Shown piece by piece: positions 16,401 to 25,137 of a DNA stretch of 64,000 nucleotides. Source of the stretch: JAEXOD01 sp963663265 (GTDB lineage Bacteria; Bacteroidota; Ignavibacteria; Ignavibacteriales; Melioribacteraceae); NCBI GenBank assembly GCA_963663265.2, contig CAXXXM010000002.1, positions 1,364,001 through 1,428,000 of the forward strand, given 5' to 3'. The notes under the pieces were generated by a model, which searched no databases, was not told the origin of the DNA, and saw only the letters and a program-made list of their open reading frames with translations. Both the position numbers and the translations under genes were made by a program. Position 1 is the first letter of the stretch; each line of letters starts with the position of its first letter.

Positions 16401-17798
16401 TTTAACCACTCCGAAAATAAAAAATATTCATTGTACGATCCTAAAGTTAAGATTTTACTACCAAGCATGGGCATAATATCATCAGAAGCAATGCGAGCTA
16501 ATTTTAAATATTTTGGTATTAACAGCGAAGTACTCCCAATTTACAATAATAACACATTAAAGTTGGGACGTGGCAACACTTTATGCAAAGAATGTTTACC
16601 CTTACAATTGTGTACGGGAGCTTTAGTTGATTATTACACTAATAAAAAGGATGCCGACGAAATTAGTTTGTTTTTTATGTCAGCCGGAAACGGACCATGC
16701 AGGTTAGGACAGTATACCGTTTTTTTAGAAAACTTTATCAGGAAAAACAAACTTAAAAATATTGGTCTATTTACTTTAAGCGATGAAGACGGGTATACAG
16801 GTCTTGGTTCAGATTTCTTTTTACGGGGCTGGATTGCTTTTGTTATTGCAGATGTCTTTAAAAATATTGAAAACGCCATACGTGTATTAGCCTTTAATAA
16901 AAATAGTGCATTAAAAACTTTCAAACATGAGTGGGAAATAATTCAAGAAGTAATTGCATCAAAACCAACAAATGAAATATTTGAACAGTTAAAAAAATCC
17001 GCAAGTATATTAAAAAAGATTGAAAAAAGGTTTTCTATTTCCAATGCAAAAAAGGTCTCAGTTATAGGCGAAATTTTTGTAAGACATGATGAATTTTCTA
17101 AAATTGATTTAATTAATCGCCTTGCTGAAAAAGATTTTGTTGTTACGGTTGCACCTATTAGTGAATATGTATATTACTCCAATTATTTAGAGAACAAAAA
17201 TAATCCATCGCTAACAATAAAAGACATATTATATAATAAGATAAAGTCATTTGAACAAAAACGAATTGAGCGAAAAATTAAAACCATTTTGGCTGAAACT
17301 GATTTGGTCGAATTTGAAATGATTGATATTGAATCAATAATAAGTATAGCATCAAAGTTTATTTCACCGGAACTTGAAGGGGAAGCAATTTTAACAATTG
17401 GTTCTGCATTAAAAGAAATATTAAACCATTCATGTGGAATAATCTCAATAGGTCCTTTTGGGTGCATGCCTTCACGAGTTGCTGAATCAATACTAAACAT
17501 AGAAATGAATTATGCTGGCAAATTAAAAGGAGAAAATAGAATAGATTATCTATCCTCATACTTTTCTAATTTACCGTTTCTTGCAATTGAAACAGATGGC
17601 AACCAGTTTCCGCAAATAATTCAATCTAAAATTGAAATATTTATGTTGAATGCGGAAAGAATACATTTTCAATTAAAAGGAACTAATAATGATACTCTTT
17701 CCGATTCACTTAAAGCTTTAATTAAATACATAATATCATTTTATTCCGAGCCGAACAGCGATTCGGAAAAAATTAATATTATTCCAAGCGAGTCTTAA
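13449..17798 (+). CDS. giant acyl-CoA dehydratase activase-like protein
   Basis: This 1449-residue protein fuses modules of the 2-hydroxyacyl-CoA dehydratase system. Two ASKHA (BadF/BadG/BcrA/BcrD) ATPase domains come first. Domain 1 starts at about 7, with CASGTGEF near 124 and CSVFCKSDC near 162. Domain 2 starts at IIGLDVGSTTTKAV near 298, with CSAGTGSF near 424 and DQCSAF near 462. These cysteines match the positions that bridge the 4Fe-4S cluster in activases. A cysteine-rich linker (CIGGKDNCDRKC near 584) follows. The long C-terminal part has dehydratase-subunit-like motifs: FCYPVELSH near 700, LCKECLPLQLC near 1045, GNGPCRLGQY near 1082 and FGCMPSR near 1337. Family knowledge: activases use ATP to inject an electron into a dehydratase. 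The substrate of the fused form is unknown. No separate HgdA/HgdB genes are adjacent. Confidence 0.85.
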   Translation: MNIYSNCGICIGASSVSVVCLEPNCNNIPEIVYSFSTPHNGNPQSVVRSLLESNQYNKVTSTGRNFKDILNTPSISEAESIEYALQFLKLKPEVIISAGAENFIIYILDINSKISKVVTGNKCASGTGEFFVQQLKRMDIKLEEAARLVSNGTPYNISGRCSVFCKSDCTHALNKGVDKADIVSGLSKMMADKIINLIPRYKEKRILLIGNTIKNEGFVAHLKNRLPNLFVNETSGYFEALGAAYFSYYNNIPTLDYENLFKQYKTAFSFHPPLALFADKVKFEKMSFQKALAGDECIIGLDVGSTTTKAVILRINDNAILASEYLRTNGNPLTASKNCYISLNKQITEKINIIGLGVTGSGREISGLHAQTNSIINEIIAHSTATLFFDKEVDTIFEIGGQDAKYTHITAGTASDYAMNEACSAGTGSFLEEAAGETLNVDYLSIADLALAANNPPNFNDQCSAFISSDIKNALHDGISTNDVLAGLVYSICLNYINRVKGNRPTGKKIFMQGGVCYNKAVPIAMAALTNKEIIVPPEPGLMGAFGVALEVKKRIEKNILGKKLFSLSELIEREINFEKSFICIGGKDNCDRKCQISVFKIENKLFPFGGACNLYNSIKTKDKPNITTDYVKLRQELVFNKYINNKNFDTSKKTIGILKSFLTNTYYPLFYNYFSELGFNVILESIPNPTGVEKVSSSFCYPVELSHAFMENLISKKPNYIFIPHIKELAKKEVNSINQKTCVLVQSESYYLHAAFKDELNNIQIISPVIDFNNIFDDKLGLIKTALDLGIEKEKAVSSLDSALKKQKEMFVEFKQHGRHFIDDLKENPEDIGIVLIGRSYNAFAEQANMGIPRKFTSRNISVVPMDFLDFDSYESINHMYWGTGTQIVKTAKLTVNNPQLFAVYITNFSCGPDSFLLGYFRDIMGSKPSLTLELDSHSADAGINTRIEAAIDIFRSYLKLKESSSLNNILFTPIQVLPNYDIFNHSENKKYSLYDPKVKILLPSMGIISSEAMRANFKYFGINSEVLPIYNNNTLKLGRGNTLCKECLPLQLCTGALVDYYTNKKDADEISLFFMSAGNGPCRLGQYTVFLENFIRKNKLKNIGLFTLSDEDGYTGLGSDFFLRGWIAFVIADVFKNIENAIRVLAFNKNSALKTFKHEWEIIQEVIASKPTNEIFEQLKKSASILKKIEKRFSISNAKKVSVIGEIFVRHDEFSKIDLINRLAEKDFVVTVAPISEYVYYSNYLENKNNPSLTIKDILYNKIKSFEQKRIERKIKTILAETDLVEFEMIDIESIISIASKFISPELEGEAILTIGSALKEILNHSCGIISIGPFGCMPSRVAESILNIEMNYAGKLKGENRIDYLSSYFSNLPFLAIETDGNQFPQIIQSKIEIFMLNAERIHFQLKGTNNDTLSDSLKALIKYIISFYSEPNSDSEKINIIPSES

Positions 17799-20080
17799 AA
17801 CTCTAAACTTATTCCTATTGACGGGAGCAGACCGATTGAAGATTCATCTCTAATCTTCATTTCTTCATAGTCCCATCTTACTGAGGTTCTATTTTTTCTA
17901 TTATAAATATTCTGGATATCTATATAGGCAATTAAATCCATACTTTCAAAAGTCCATTTGCGTTCAACCCTTATATCCAAACTATGATTATCGGGCAGAG
18001 TTTTAGTATTAAATAACAACACGCTTTGGTTACCAAAATTGTCAAAAGGAGTATATGGCGAGCCGGTAGAAAATCTAAATTTCGAACTTATCTGCCAATT
18101 ATCATCAAGTATATACCCCACACTCAAATTAATTATCCACTTCTGGTCATAATTTCCTTTTCTTTCAATACCGTCAAGCGGCGTAAATTTTGTCTCACTG
18201 TAAGTAACACTTAATAAAGCGTAATGAGGAATATCTGATGATTTTTTTTGAACTGAAAACTCAACACCTCGTGAATTTCCTTTTCCTTCACTTACTAAGG
18301 GTTCCAATCCAAAAGAAGCAAAGTTATCATCACTGCCAGCATATCCGGCACCTGTATTAGCAAGTACTAAATAAGGGCGTAAACCACTTGTCGGGTAATC
18401 TTTATAGTTTTTATAGTAACCTTCAAGCTTAACCCGCACATCTCTTCTTAACATTTGTTCAATTCCAATTACAAATTGTTCAACCTTAATAGCCTTTAAG
18501 TTTTTGTTTTGTGTATCTCCTAAAAGCCATATATACGATGGGAACTGATGGTATATACCGGTACTAAAACTAATATTTGTCATTTCTGCAAGGGGATAAG
18601 AAATTGAAAGTCGAGGACTTATATAGAAGTCTTTTTTAATTTCATTAAAATAATCCCCTCGTACACCTAAATTAAACCGAACCTTATTAAACCACAAATT
18701 ACTATACTGAGCATAAAAAGCATACTTATGGAAATATGTATCGGCAGTTAAATTGTTTTGGCTTAAAGTATCACCAAATGTGGTAACAAAACTATTGGGG
18801 AATAATATATCAGCATTAAAGCTAATCAATTTGCCGGACAATCCAAAATTTAATTCCGCATTACCCGATAGCTTATATACCATATCAAATTTTAATTCAT
18901 TCTCCCCTTCTTTTGATTTATTAAGGAAAATTGGATTTAATAAAGTATCTTTTTGAAAAGTATCATAATCCACAAAGTTTCTACTTAAACCAACAGTAAA
19001 AAAGCCTTTTCCAAAAAGTCTTCTATAAGAAACACCGGTAACATATTGATTTTGATTTGATGCCAAAATTCTTGAATTATCTATTAAATTATCTCGACTA
19101 TCATTATTAAATTTTACTCTATCAAACGCACCAATAAACAAATAACTAAGTTTATCGCTTTTGCTTATATCGTAATTAACTTTGGTAATTACATCGTAGT
19201 ATTCGGGGACAAATCCAAAACCGGCAGCATTAAAAATAAAATCCAAATAACTTCTTCTTACAGAAAACAGGAAGTTTGAGTTTTCAGATATTGGTCCTTC
19301 TAAGTTTAGTCCAAACTGAGTAGCAGAAACCAATGCTTTTCCGCCAAACCTGTCAGTTCTGCCTTCTTTTAGGTCAATACTTAAAACCGATGATAACTTA
19401 TCACCATAGAGTGCGGAAAAACCACCTGTTGAAAACGATGTTTCTTTTACATAATCAAGATTGATAAAGCTTAAAGGTCCACCTGTTGCACCCTGACTTC
19501 CAAAGTGGTTAATGTTTGGAACAACAAAACCATCAACTAAATATAAATTTTCAGATGGGGCACCACCTCGTACAACCAGATCATTGCGTCCTGCACTTGC
19601 TTGGGCAACTCCCGGTAAAATTGATAATGCACGTACAACATCTTCAAAACCACCCGGAGAGCGTCTTATCTCTTCATAACCAAGAACCGTTAAACTTGAT
19701 ACTTCGGTTGGAATGATATTAAAATATCCTGTGGTTACAGTTACCCCTTGTAGCTCAATGACTGATTCAATTAACTCAAAATCAACTACGGCAGGTTTCG
19801 TTGATTTAACAACAATATCGGTTTTAATAACAGAACTATAACCAATAAAAGAAGCCTGAACAGAATGAGTTCCTATACTAACTTTTTCAATAATATAATT
19901 ACCATTAATGTCAGTTGCGGCTCCCAAATCTGTATCAAGAACTCTAATATTAACACCGGGAATCGGCTCTTTTGTGTTTTTATCAACAACTTTGCCGGTT
20001 ATTGAACCTGTAATTTGTGCAAAAACATTATAATTAAATACAATTAATAAAAGTAAAATCACTCGCTTTGTCATGTTCAC
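17795..20080 (-). CDS. TonB-dependent outer membrane receptor with carboxypeptidase-regulatory domain
   Basis: The protein has 761 residues. A signal peptide (about 1-22, ending FAQ) is followed by a CarboxypepD_reg-like beta-sandwich (about 24-105; GKVVDKNTKEPIPGVNIRV and TDINGNYIIEKV). The plug domain comes next (about 115-240; DVVRALSILPGVAQ, DLVVRGGAPSENLYLVDG) and then a 22-strand-type barrel to the C-terminus. The last residues (GISLEF) give the usual aromatic outer-membrane ending. It probably imports an unidentified ligand using TonB energy. It lacks a SusD partner, so it is not a classic glycan-utilisation pair. It converges with the activase gene: the two stop codons overlap in a TTAA. 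Confidence 0.9.
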   Translation of the reverse strand: MNMTKRVILLLLIVFNYNVFAQITGSITGKVVDKNTKEPIPGVNIRVLDTDLGAATDINGNYIIEKVSIGTHSVQASFIGYSSVIKTDIVVKSTKPAVVDFELIESVIELQGVTVTTGYFNIIPTEVSSLTVLGYEEIRRSPGGFEDVVRALSILPGVAQASAGRNDLVVRGGAPSENLYLVDGFVVPNINHFGSQGATGGPLSFINLDYVKETSFSTGGFSALYGDKLSSVLSIDLKEGRTDRFGGKALVSATQFGLNLEGPISENSNFLFSVRRSYLDFIFNAAGFGFVPEYYDVITKVNYDISKSDKLSYLFIGAFDRVKFNNDSRDNLIDNSRILASNQNQYVTGVSYRRLFGKGFFTVGLSRNFVDYDTFQKDTLLNPIFLNKSKEGENELKFDMVYKLSGNAELNFGLSGKLISFNADILFPNSFVTTFGDTLSQNNLTADTYFHKYAFYAQYSNLWFNKVRFNLGVRGDYFNEIKKDFYISPRLSISYPLAEMTNISFSTGIYHQFPSYIWLLGDTQNKNLKAIKVEQFVIGIEQMLRRDVRVKLEGYYKNYKDYPTSGLRPYLVLANTGAGYAGSDDNFASFGLEPLVSEGKGNSRGVEFSVQKKSSDIPHYALLSVTYSETKFTPLDGIERKGNYDQKWIINLSVGYILDDNWQISSKFRFSTGSPYTPFDNFGNQSVLLFNTKTLPDNHSLDIRVERKWTFESMDLIAYIDIQNIYNRKNRTSVRWDYEEMKIRDESSIGLLPSIGISLEF

Positions 20081-20126
20081 CCTATATTTTATTCTTTATA
20101 ACAAAATAGTAAAAAAAGAAGTTCTT

Positions 20127-20690
20127 TTATAATCCAAACAAGTGTGAAAGTAGTATTTTAACACCTACACCAATCAAAACAACACCGCCGAAGATTTCAA
20201 CACCTTTTCCAAAATGACCTTTTAGTTTTGTGCCTGCTTCAAATCCAATTACTGCCAAAATAAAAGTTACAATTCCTATTACAACACTTGGATAAAAAAT
20301 GGTAATATTTAAAAATGCCAAACTTAATCCCATTGCCAAAGCATCGATACTGGTAGCAATTGAAACCATTACCATTGACATTCCTTTGGTTAAATTTTTT
20401 TGTATTTTTTCTTCTTCACCTTTTCTTCCTTCAATAATCATTTTTGCACCGATGTAAAAAAGAATAAAAAATGCTATCCAATGGTCAAATTCTTTAATAA
20501 AAAATGAAAATTTGCTGCCAGCATACCACCCAATTATTGGCATTAAAAACTGGAACAATCCTAAATGAAAAGATAAACGAATTGAAGACCGTTTATCACT
20601 TACAATTCCAGATGACCCCACGCTTACAGAAACCGCAAAGGCATCAGCCGCCAATCCTATTGCCACCAATAAAATTTCTATAAAACTCAT
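20127..20690 (-). CDS. mntP: manganese efflux pump MntP
   Basis: The 187-residue protein has six predicted membrane helices in two related halves. The conserved acidic residues Asp16 (AADAFAVSVSVG) and Asp116 (SIDALAMGLSLAF) are in the expected positions for the DUF204/MntP family, which exports Mn2+ across the cytoplasmic membrane. Length matches the family. A charged loop (about 86-103) separates the halves. No yybP-ykoY manganese riboswitch is apparent in the upstream gap. It lies 46 bases upstream of the TonB receptor on the same strand. Confidence 0.92.
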   Translation of the reverse strand: MSFIEILLVAIGLAADAFAVSVSVGSSGIVSDKRSSIRLSFHLGLFQFLMPIIGWYAGSKFSFFIKEFDHWIAFFILFYIGAKMIIEGRKGEEEKIQKNLTKGMSMVMVSIATSIDALAMGLSLAFLNITIFYPSVVIGIVTFILAVIGFEAGTKLKGHFGKGVEIFGGVVLIGVGVKILLSHLFGL

Positions 20691-20732
20691 TAAATTTCCA
20701 AGATTTTGGTTTTATTCATACGATTGATTATT

Positions 20733-20768
20733 ATTTTTTGTGTCGCCTCGATGAGGCATTTTTGTTCT
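20733..20768 (+). repeat. GTGTCGC repeat, copy 2
   Basis: The 14-mer ATTTTTTGTGTCGC (20733-20746) is followed by a GCCTC-gat-GAGGC palindrome (20745-20757) and ATTTTTGTT. It matches the outer sequence of the copy at 3333-3366 with a different core. It lies in the 240-base gap upstream of mntP. The palindrome plus T-run could also serve as a terminator on the plus strand, but no plus-strand gene ends here. Confidence 0.6.
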
Positions 20769-20872
20769 CGGGTGCTACGGTCGAGAGTATTCCTCAATTA
20801 TAAAACATCATCAATCATAACCGCCATGCGAATCAATCAAAATGGCTAATTAAAGGTTATTCCACAAACAAC

Positions 20873-20905
20873 AATCGCTTTTCCCATTTGATGAGAAAAG
20901 CGATT
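20873..20905. terminator. perfect 11-bp stem-loop after the thioredoxin lipoprotein gene
   Basis: AATCGCTTTTC and its exact reverse complement enclose an 11-base loop, 28 bases beyond the stop of the minus-strand gene that ends at 20933. The minus-strand sequence after it (GTTGTTTGTGG) is only moderately T-rich, so termination strength is uncertain. Confidence 0.55.
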
Positions 20906-20932
20906 ATTATATAACAAAACACAAATAATAAT

Positions 20933-22822
20933 CTATTTAATTAAATTGATAATTAAATCAATTTCTTTTGCCATTTCTTCATTATTACCGCTAAAACCTA
21001 CACTTTTATAACGAATTTTACCATTTTTATCAACAAAATACTTTGTTGGAATTCCGGTTGTTTTAAAGCTTTCAACTGCTGTATTTTTATCATCTAATAA
21101 AACATGAAATGGATATTGGGTTTTTGCTAAAAACTCTTTAGCATTTTTTAATTTATCGTCAACTCTTTCCCATGTATTAACAAACAAAATTTTAACCGTT
21201 GGGTCGTTTGCATATTTTTCAACAACCATTTTCATACCCGGGAAAGAACTCATACAAGGACCACACCAAGTAGCCCAAAAGTCAACAATTACAGTTTTAC
21301 CTTTAAATTCACTTAATGAAACAGATTTGCCATTAACGTCTAACAAAGTAAAATCAGGAGCCGGGATATCAATCAATTCTTTTTTAATTTTTTCTAACAA
21401 TCCTGCGTCAACCAAAGCTTTTAAATCAGCTAAATATTTATCGTAGGCAACTGTGTTATTTTTATCTTTTGTGTAAGCTTCTTTTAAAAGTTCTTCTGTT
21501 TTATCACTTACATTACCATTTTTAATATCAAATTCTAAAATAGCTTTGGCTTTTGCAAAATTTCCATTTTTAATTAATTGGTCGGCATATGCACAATTAA
21601 TATCTGCATCTAATCCTCTTGTTAATTTAAATGCTGTAACAATGTTACCGGCAGCTAAATCATTATAACCCATTGTTGATTGAATTTTAGCTAAACAAAA
21701 CTCGTTATACCCTAAAACTCCTTCTCTTTCTCTTTTCCATTGTTCAACAGATGAGTATTCAGGTTGTTTTTCTGACGGCTTATTTAAGTATTCGTCAGCC
21801 TTTTCAACACCTAATTTAGCTATTTCAAAAGCTAATTGATTATCTTTTCCTGATTCCAAAATTGCGTTGGCTGTCATACCCAAACGATATGGACTTATTG
21901 ATGACGAATTTGCATTTATATATTCTTTTGCTTTTGCATATTGTTCTGTTTTAACATATTCGGCTAAAATACTATTATACATGCTTTGAGTATATTCGGA
22001 ATTAGGATATTTTTGGGCAAAAGCTTTAACCATTTCAATTTTTTGTTCTAACGCTGCATTTCTAAATGCTGTATAATCTTTTTGTTGGAAATAAATTGCT
22101 TGTGGAAATTTTTCAGCAAGCATTTTAGTGTATACTTCTGCTTTAGAATCCTTGAATTGAGTATACCAATTTATCATAGAAGTAATAGTTTTTTCATCTA
22201 ATGTTGATTCTTTTTCTAATTTAGAAAGCTCAGCCGGAATTAATGTACTTGCTTGTTGACTATTTAATCTATTAATTAAAAATAAATAGGTAGGAATAAA
22301 CCCTTTCTTTAAGTTTTCATTTTTAGAAAATTCTTCATTAAATAATTTATAAGCCAACTCTCTATCGGTTTCAATATCAAGATAATAACCCCAATCTGCA
22401 TAACACATTGCTAAACCGGCAGTTGCTCCTGGTACTACATTACCGGAATTATCATAAGTTTTTACAACATAACCTTTATTTTCGTTATTATCCGTAATTA
22501 ATTCTTTTTCATTTGTAAACTTAATTACAACCCCTTTTGTAGATGAATCAGTTTTAAAAGTAGCTTTCCAAATACCATCTTCATTTTTTAATGTATATTC
22601 TTCTGTTTTAACCAATTCTTTATCATAAAAATAAACAAAAGCTTTAATTATATTTTCTTTTTCTAATTTAGTGCCTATCGGATTATATTTAATAGTAACA
22701 TATTCTCCTGCTTGTGGCTTTTCGGGTGCAATAACAAATTTTCCTTGTGGTGTATTTCCACTACAACCAACTATCAAAATTGCTAAAGTTATAAAACTTA
22801 TTAAACTTTTTATTATTTTCAT
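20933..22822 (-). CDS. TlpA-type thioredoxin lipoprotein with helical repeat region
   Basis: This 629-residue protein starts with a lipoprotein signal (lipobox LIVGC, lipidated Cys20). A beta-sandwich N-terminal domain (about 25-130) is followed by a long TPR-like helical region (about 140-465). A C-terminal redoxin/thioredoxin domain completes it (about 485-629; PAPDFTLLDVNGKSVSLSEF, then the redox motif Cys520-Gly-Pro-Cys523 in FWATWCGPC). The cis-proline loop is TGIPTKYFVD. It is probably anchored on the periplasmic side and reduces disulfides in exported or cytochrome-related proteins; that role is inferred from TlpA/ResA relatives. It appears monocistronic, with a stem-loop beyond its end. 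Confidence 0.9.
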   Translation of the reverse strand: MKIIKSLISFITLAILIVGCSGNTPQGKFVIAPEKPQAGEYVTIKYNPIGTKLEKENIIKAFVYFYDKELVKTEEYTLKNEDGIWKATFKTDSSTKGVVIKFTNEKELITDNNENKGYVVKTYDNSGNVVPGATAGLAMCYADWGYYLDIETDRELAYKLFNEEFSKNENLKKGFIPTYLFLINRLNSQQASTLIPAELSKLEKESTLDEKTITSMINWYTQFKDSKAEVYTKMLAEKFPQAIYFQQKDYTAFRNAALEQKIEMVKAFAQKYPNSEYTQSMYNSILAEYVKTEQYAKAKEYINANSSSISPYRLGMTANAILESGKDNQLAFEIAKLGVEKADEYLNKPSEKQPEYSSVEQWKREREGVLGYNEFCLAKIQSTMGYNDLAAGNIVTAFKLTRGLDADINCAYADQLIKNGNFAKAKAILEFDIKNGNVSDKTEELLKEAYTKDKNNTVAYDKYLADLKALVDAGLLEKIKKELIDIPAPDFTLLDVNGKSVSLSEFKGKTVIVDFWATWCGPCMSSFPGMKMVVEKYANDPTVKILFVNTWERVDDKLKNAKEFLAKTQYPFHVLLDDKNTAVESFKTTGIPTKYFVDKNGKIRYKSVGFSGNNEEMAKEIDLIINLIK

Positions 22823-23041
22823 AAATTCCTCTTTGTATTTTTATATTCTATTTCCAAATATAAATATAAAACTTAAAATGAAAAAAGGCAGCGATAAAAT
22901 GGTCTTATCATTTAGAATAATAACCTAAATTGTGAAAAATAATACAAATGTGCCAGGAATAATAATGATGGTGTTTTTTTATCATAATAAATCTTTTTAT
23001 ATTAACGACTTAATAATAAGTTTATAAATGCGGAAACCATA

Positions 23042-25108
23042 ATGAGCTCAACATTAAAGAATCTTTATTCAGCTCCCTCCCGTCGCTTATTAAAATTGTT
23101 AAAGCATACTAAACTTACCGAAGACACATTTATAATTATTCTTGCTTTTTTTATTGGAATAATTGTAGGCTTGGCAGCAGTTGGAATGAAATTTTTAATT
23201 GACCAAGTTTCGTTTTTCTTTTTCCCGGGCAATGGCAGCATTCAAGAAAACATTTCAAATACAAGTTGGTATTTACGCCTGTTATTACCGGTTATTGGGG
23301 CATTAGCCATTGCACCAATATTTTTTTTCTTTTCTCCCGAAGCAAAAGGAATTGGATTTTATGAAGTATTAAATTCTATTCTTTTTAAAGGAGGAAAAAT
23401 GTATCCTCGTATTGTTGTAACCAAAACGTTAACCAACACCATTTCTGTAAGTACAGGCAGTTCGGTTGGAATAGAAACTCCAATTATTCAAGTTGGTGCC
23501 GGGTTTGGCTCAACAATTGGTCAGTTATTTAAACTTACCGACAAACGACTAAAGACTATTTCGGCATGCGGTGCTGCCGCTGCAATTTCTGCAATATTTA
23601 ATGCCCCTATTGCCGGTGCAGTTTTTGTGGTTGAAATTATTATGTTGGATATTGCATTTTCTCAGTTTACTGCAATTTTTACGGCTTCACTAATGGGGGC
23701 TGTTACAAGAGAACTTGTTATTGGAAAATTTAATAGATTTATTATCCCACCCTTCTCTTTAAATAGTTATTATGAATTGTTTTTTTATCTGTTATTAGGT
23801 ATTATTTGCGGATTTTGTTCTCTTTTGTTTATTCGTTCATTAAAGTTTTCAGATACCTTTTTTAATAAAATAAAATTACACCCGATGCTTAAACCTGCAC
23901 TTGGTGGTTTTATTGTTGCAATTATTGGTATTTATTATCCTCAAGTTTTGGGAATTGGCTACGATTCCATTAACCTGCTTTTTACTTCTAATTCAATTGT
24001 TTGGCATTCATTGCTTATAATTGTTCTTCTAAAAGCCCTTGCAACATTTTTATCATTAGGGTCAGGTAGCTCTGGCGGAACTTTATCACCAACAATTTTT
24101 ATTGGAGCCTTTGCGGGATATTTATTCGGTATAGCAATTAACAACATCTTTCCGGGTTATAATGTTTCACCATTAAGTTTTGCATTAGTCGGAATTGCCG
24201 GATTTATTGCCGGAACAACAAGAGCACCTATTACTGCAATTATTATTCTATTTGAACTGACTGGTAATATTAATATCGTACTTCCATTATTTGTTACATC
24301 TGTTGTGAGTTTTATTACTGCTACAAAATTTTGTAAGGATTCCGTTTTTACCTTCAAGTTTTGCTTGCAGAATAAAAAAATGAGAAATGGAATTGATATT
24401 AATTTAACTCAAAAATTAAAAGTAGTCCATGTTTATACAAAATCGTTTGAAGCAATTTCAATTAGTGATAACTTTAATTATATAATTAACAAAATAATAA
24501 ATCATAAAAACCCTATCTTTCCCGTTATTGATTCGAGAGGAATCCTTAAAGGTGTAATAATTTCAACAGATATTAAAAATTCTGTTCAAGAAAGAGATTC
24601 TCTTCAACAACTTTTAATGGCTGGAGATATTGCAATTACAGAATATGAAACGGTTACTTTGGATGACGATTGCAATAATGCTTTATTTATAATGAACAAA
24701 TATGATTTAGAAGGTATACCTGTTGTGGAATTTCAAAACAACAAAGTTATAGGCATGCTTTGGAAAGAAGATATAATTAAGGCTTATTATAAAGAGGTTG
24801 AGACAATTGATTTAGCTAATGAATTAGCAGACAATTTAGATTTGAAAAACGAGTATAATTTACTTCATACAAGAGTTGGTTTTGCTATTACTGAAATTGT
24901 TCCTCCTATCTTTATTGTTGGAAAGTCGATCAACTCTTTAAATCTCTATAACAAGTATGGTCTAAATTTGCTTGCTATAAAAAGTAATGTTAAAAACGAT
25001 AATAAAATAATTCCTAATCCGGATGGTGATTATATTATTCAAGAAAAGGATTCAATTGTTATAGCCGGTGAAACTAAAAACATTCAAATGTTTGTAAATT
25101 TAAAGTAA
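23042..25108 (+). CDS. ClC-family chloride channel/transporter with CBS and TrkA_C domains
   Basis: The 688-residue protein has a ClC membrane domain (about 28-440). The anion-pathway motifs are GSSVGIETP, whose Glu145 is the gating or proton glutamate that marks H+/Cl- exchangers, and GSGSSGGTLSP near 340-350. Two CBS domains follow (about 455-580; HKNPIFPVIDSRG and LEGIPVVEFQNNKVIG), and a TrkA_C-like domain ends the protein (about 610-686). The cytoplasmic tail suggests control by nucleotides or another ligand. It starts with ATG at 23042 and is followed after 29 bases by the racemase-like gene. Confidence 0.92.
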   Translation: MSSTLKNLYSAPSRRLLKLLKHTKLTEDTFIIILAFFIGIIVGLAAVGMKFLIDQVSFFFFPGNGSIQENISNTSWYLRLLLPVIGALAIAPIFFFFSPEAKGIGFYEVLNSILFKGGKMYPRIVVTKTLTNTISVSTGSSVGIETPIIQVGAGFGSTIGQLFKLTDKRLKTISACGAAAAISAIFNAPIAGAVFVVEIIMLDIAFSQFTAIFTASLMGAVTRELVIGKFNRFIIPPFSLNSYYELFFYLLLGIICGFCSLLFIRSLKFSDTFFNKIKLHPMLKPALGGFIVAIIGIYYPQVLGIGYDSINLLFTSNSIVWHSLLIIVLLKALATFLSLGSGSSGGTLSPTIFIGAFAGYLFGIAINNIFPGYNVSPLSFALVGIAGFIAGTTRAPITAIIILFELTGNINIVLPLFVTSVVSFITATKFCKDSVFTFKFCLQNKKMRNGIDINLTQKLKVVHVYTKSFEAISISDNFNYIINKIINHKNPIFPVIDSRGILKGVIISTDIKNSVQERDSLQQLLMAGDIAITEYETVTLDDDCNNALFIMNKYDLEGIPVVEFQNNKVIGMLWKEDIIKAYYKEVETIDLANELADNLDLKNEYNLLHTRVGFAITEIVPPIFIVGKSINSLNLYNKYGLNLLAIKSNVKNDNKIIPNPDGDYIIQEKDSIVIAGETKNIQMFVNLK

Positions 25109-25137
25109 CGATTTATTATATTTTGATTAGGTGCATA

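Noticed and set aside
20691..20760. Manganese (yybP-ykoY) riboswitch upstream of mntP
   Set aside because: No matching paired elements or conserved loops could be found; the sequence is a repeat copy and AT-rich DNA.
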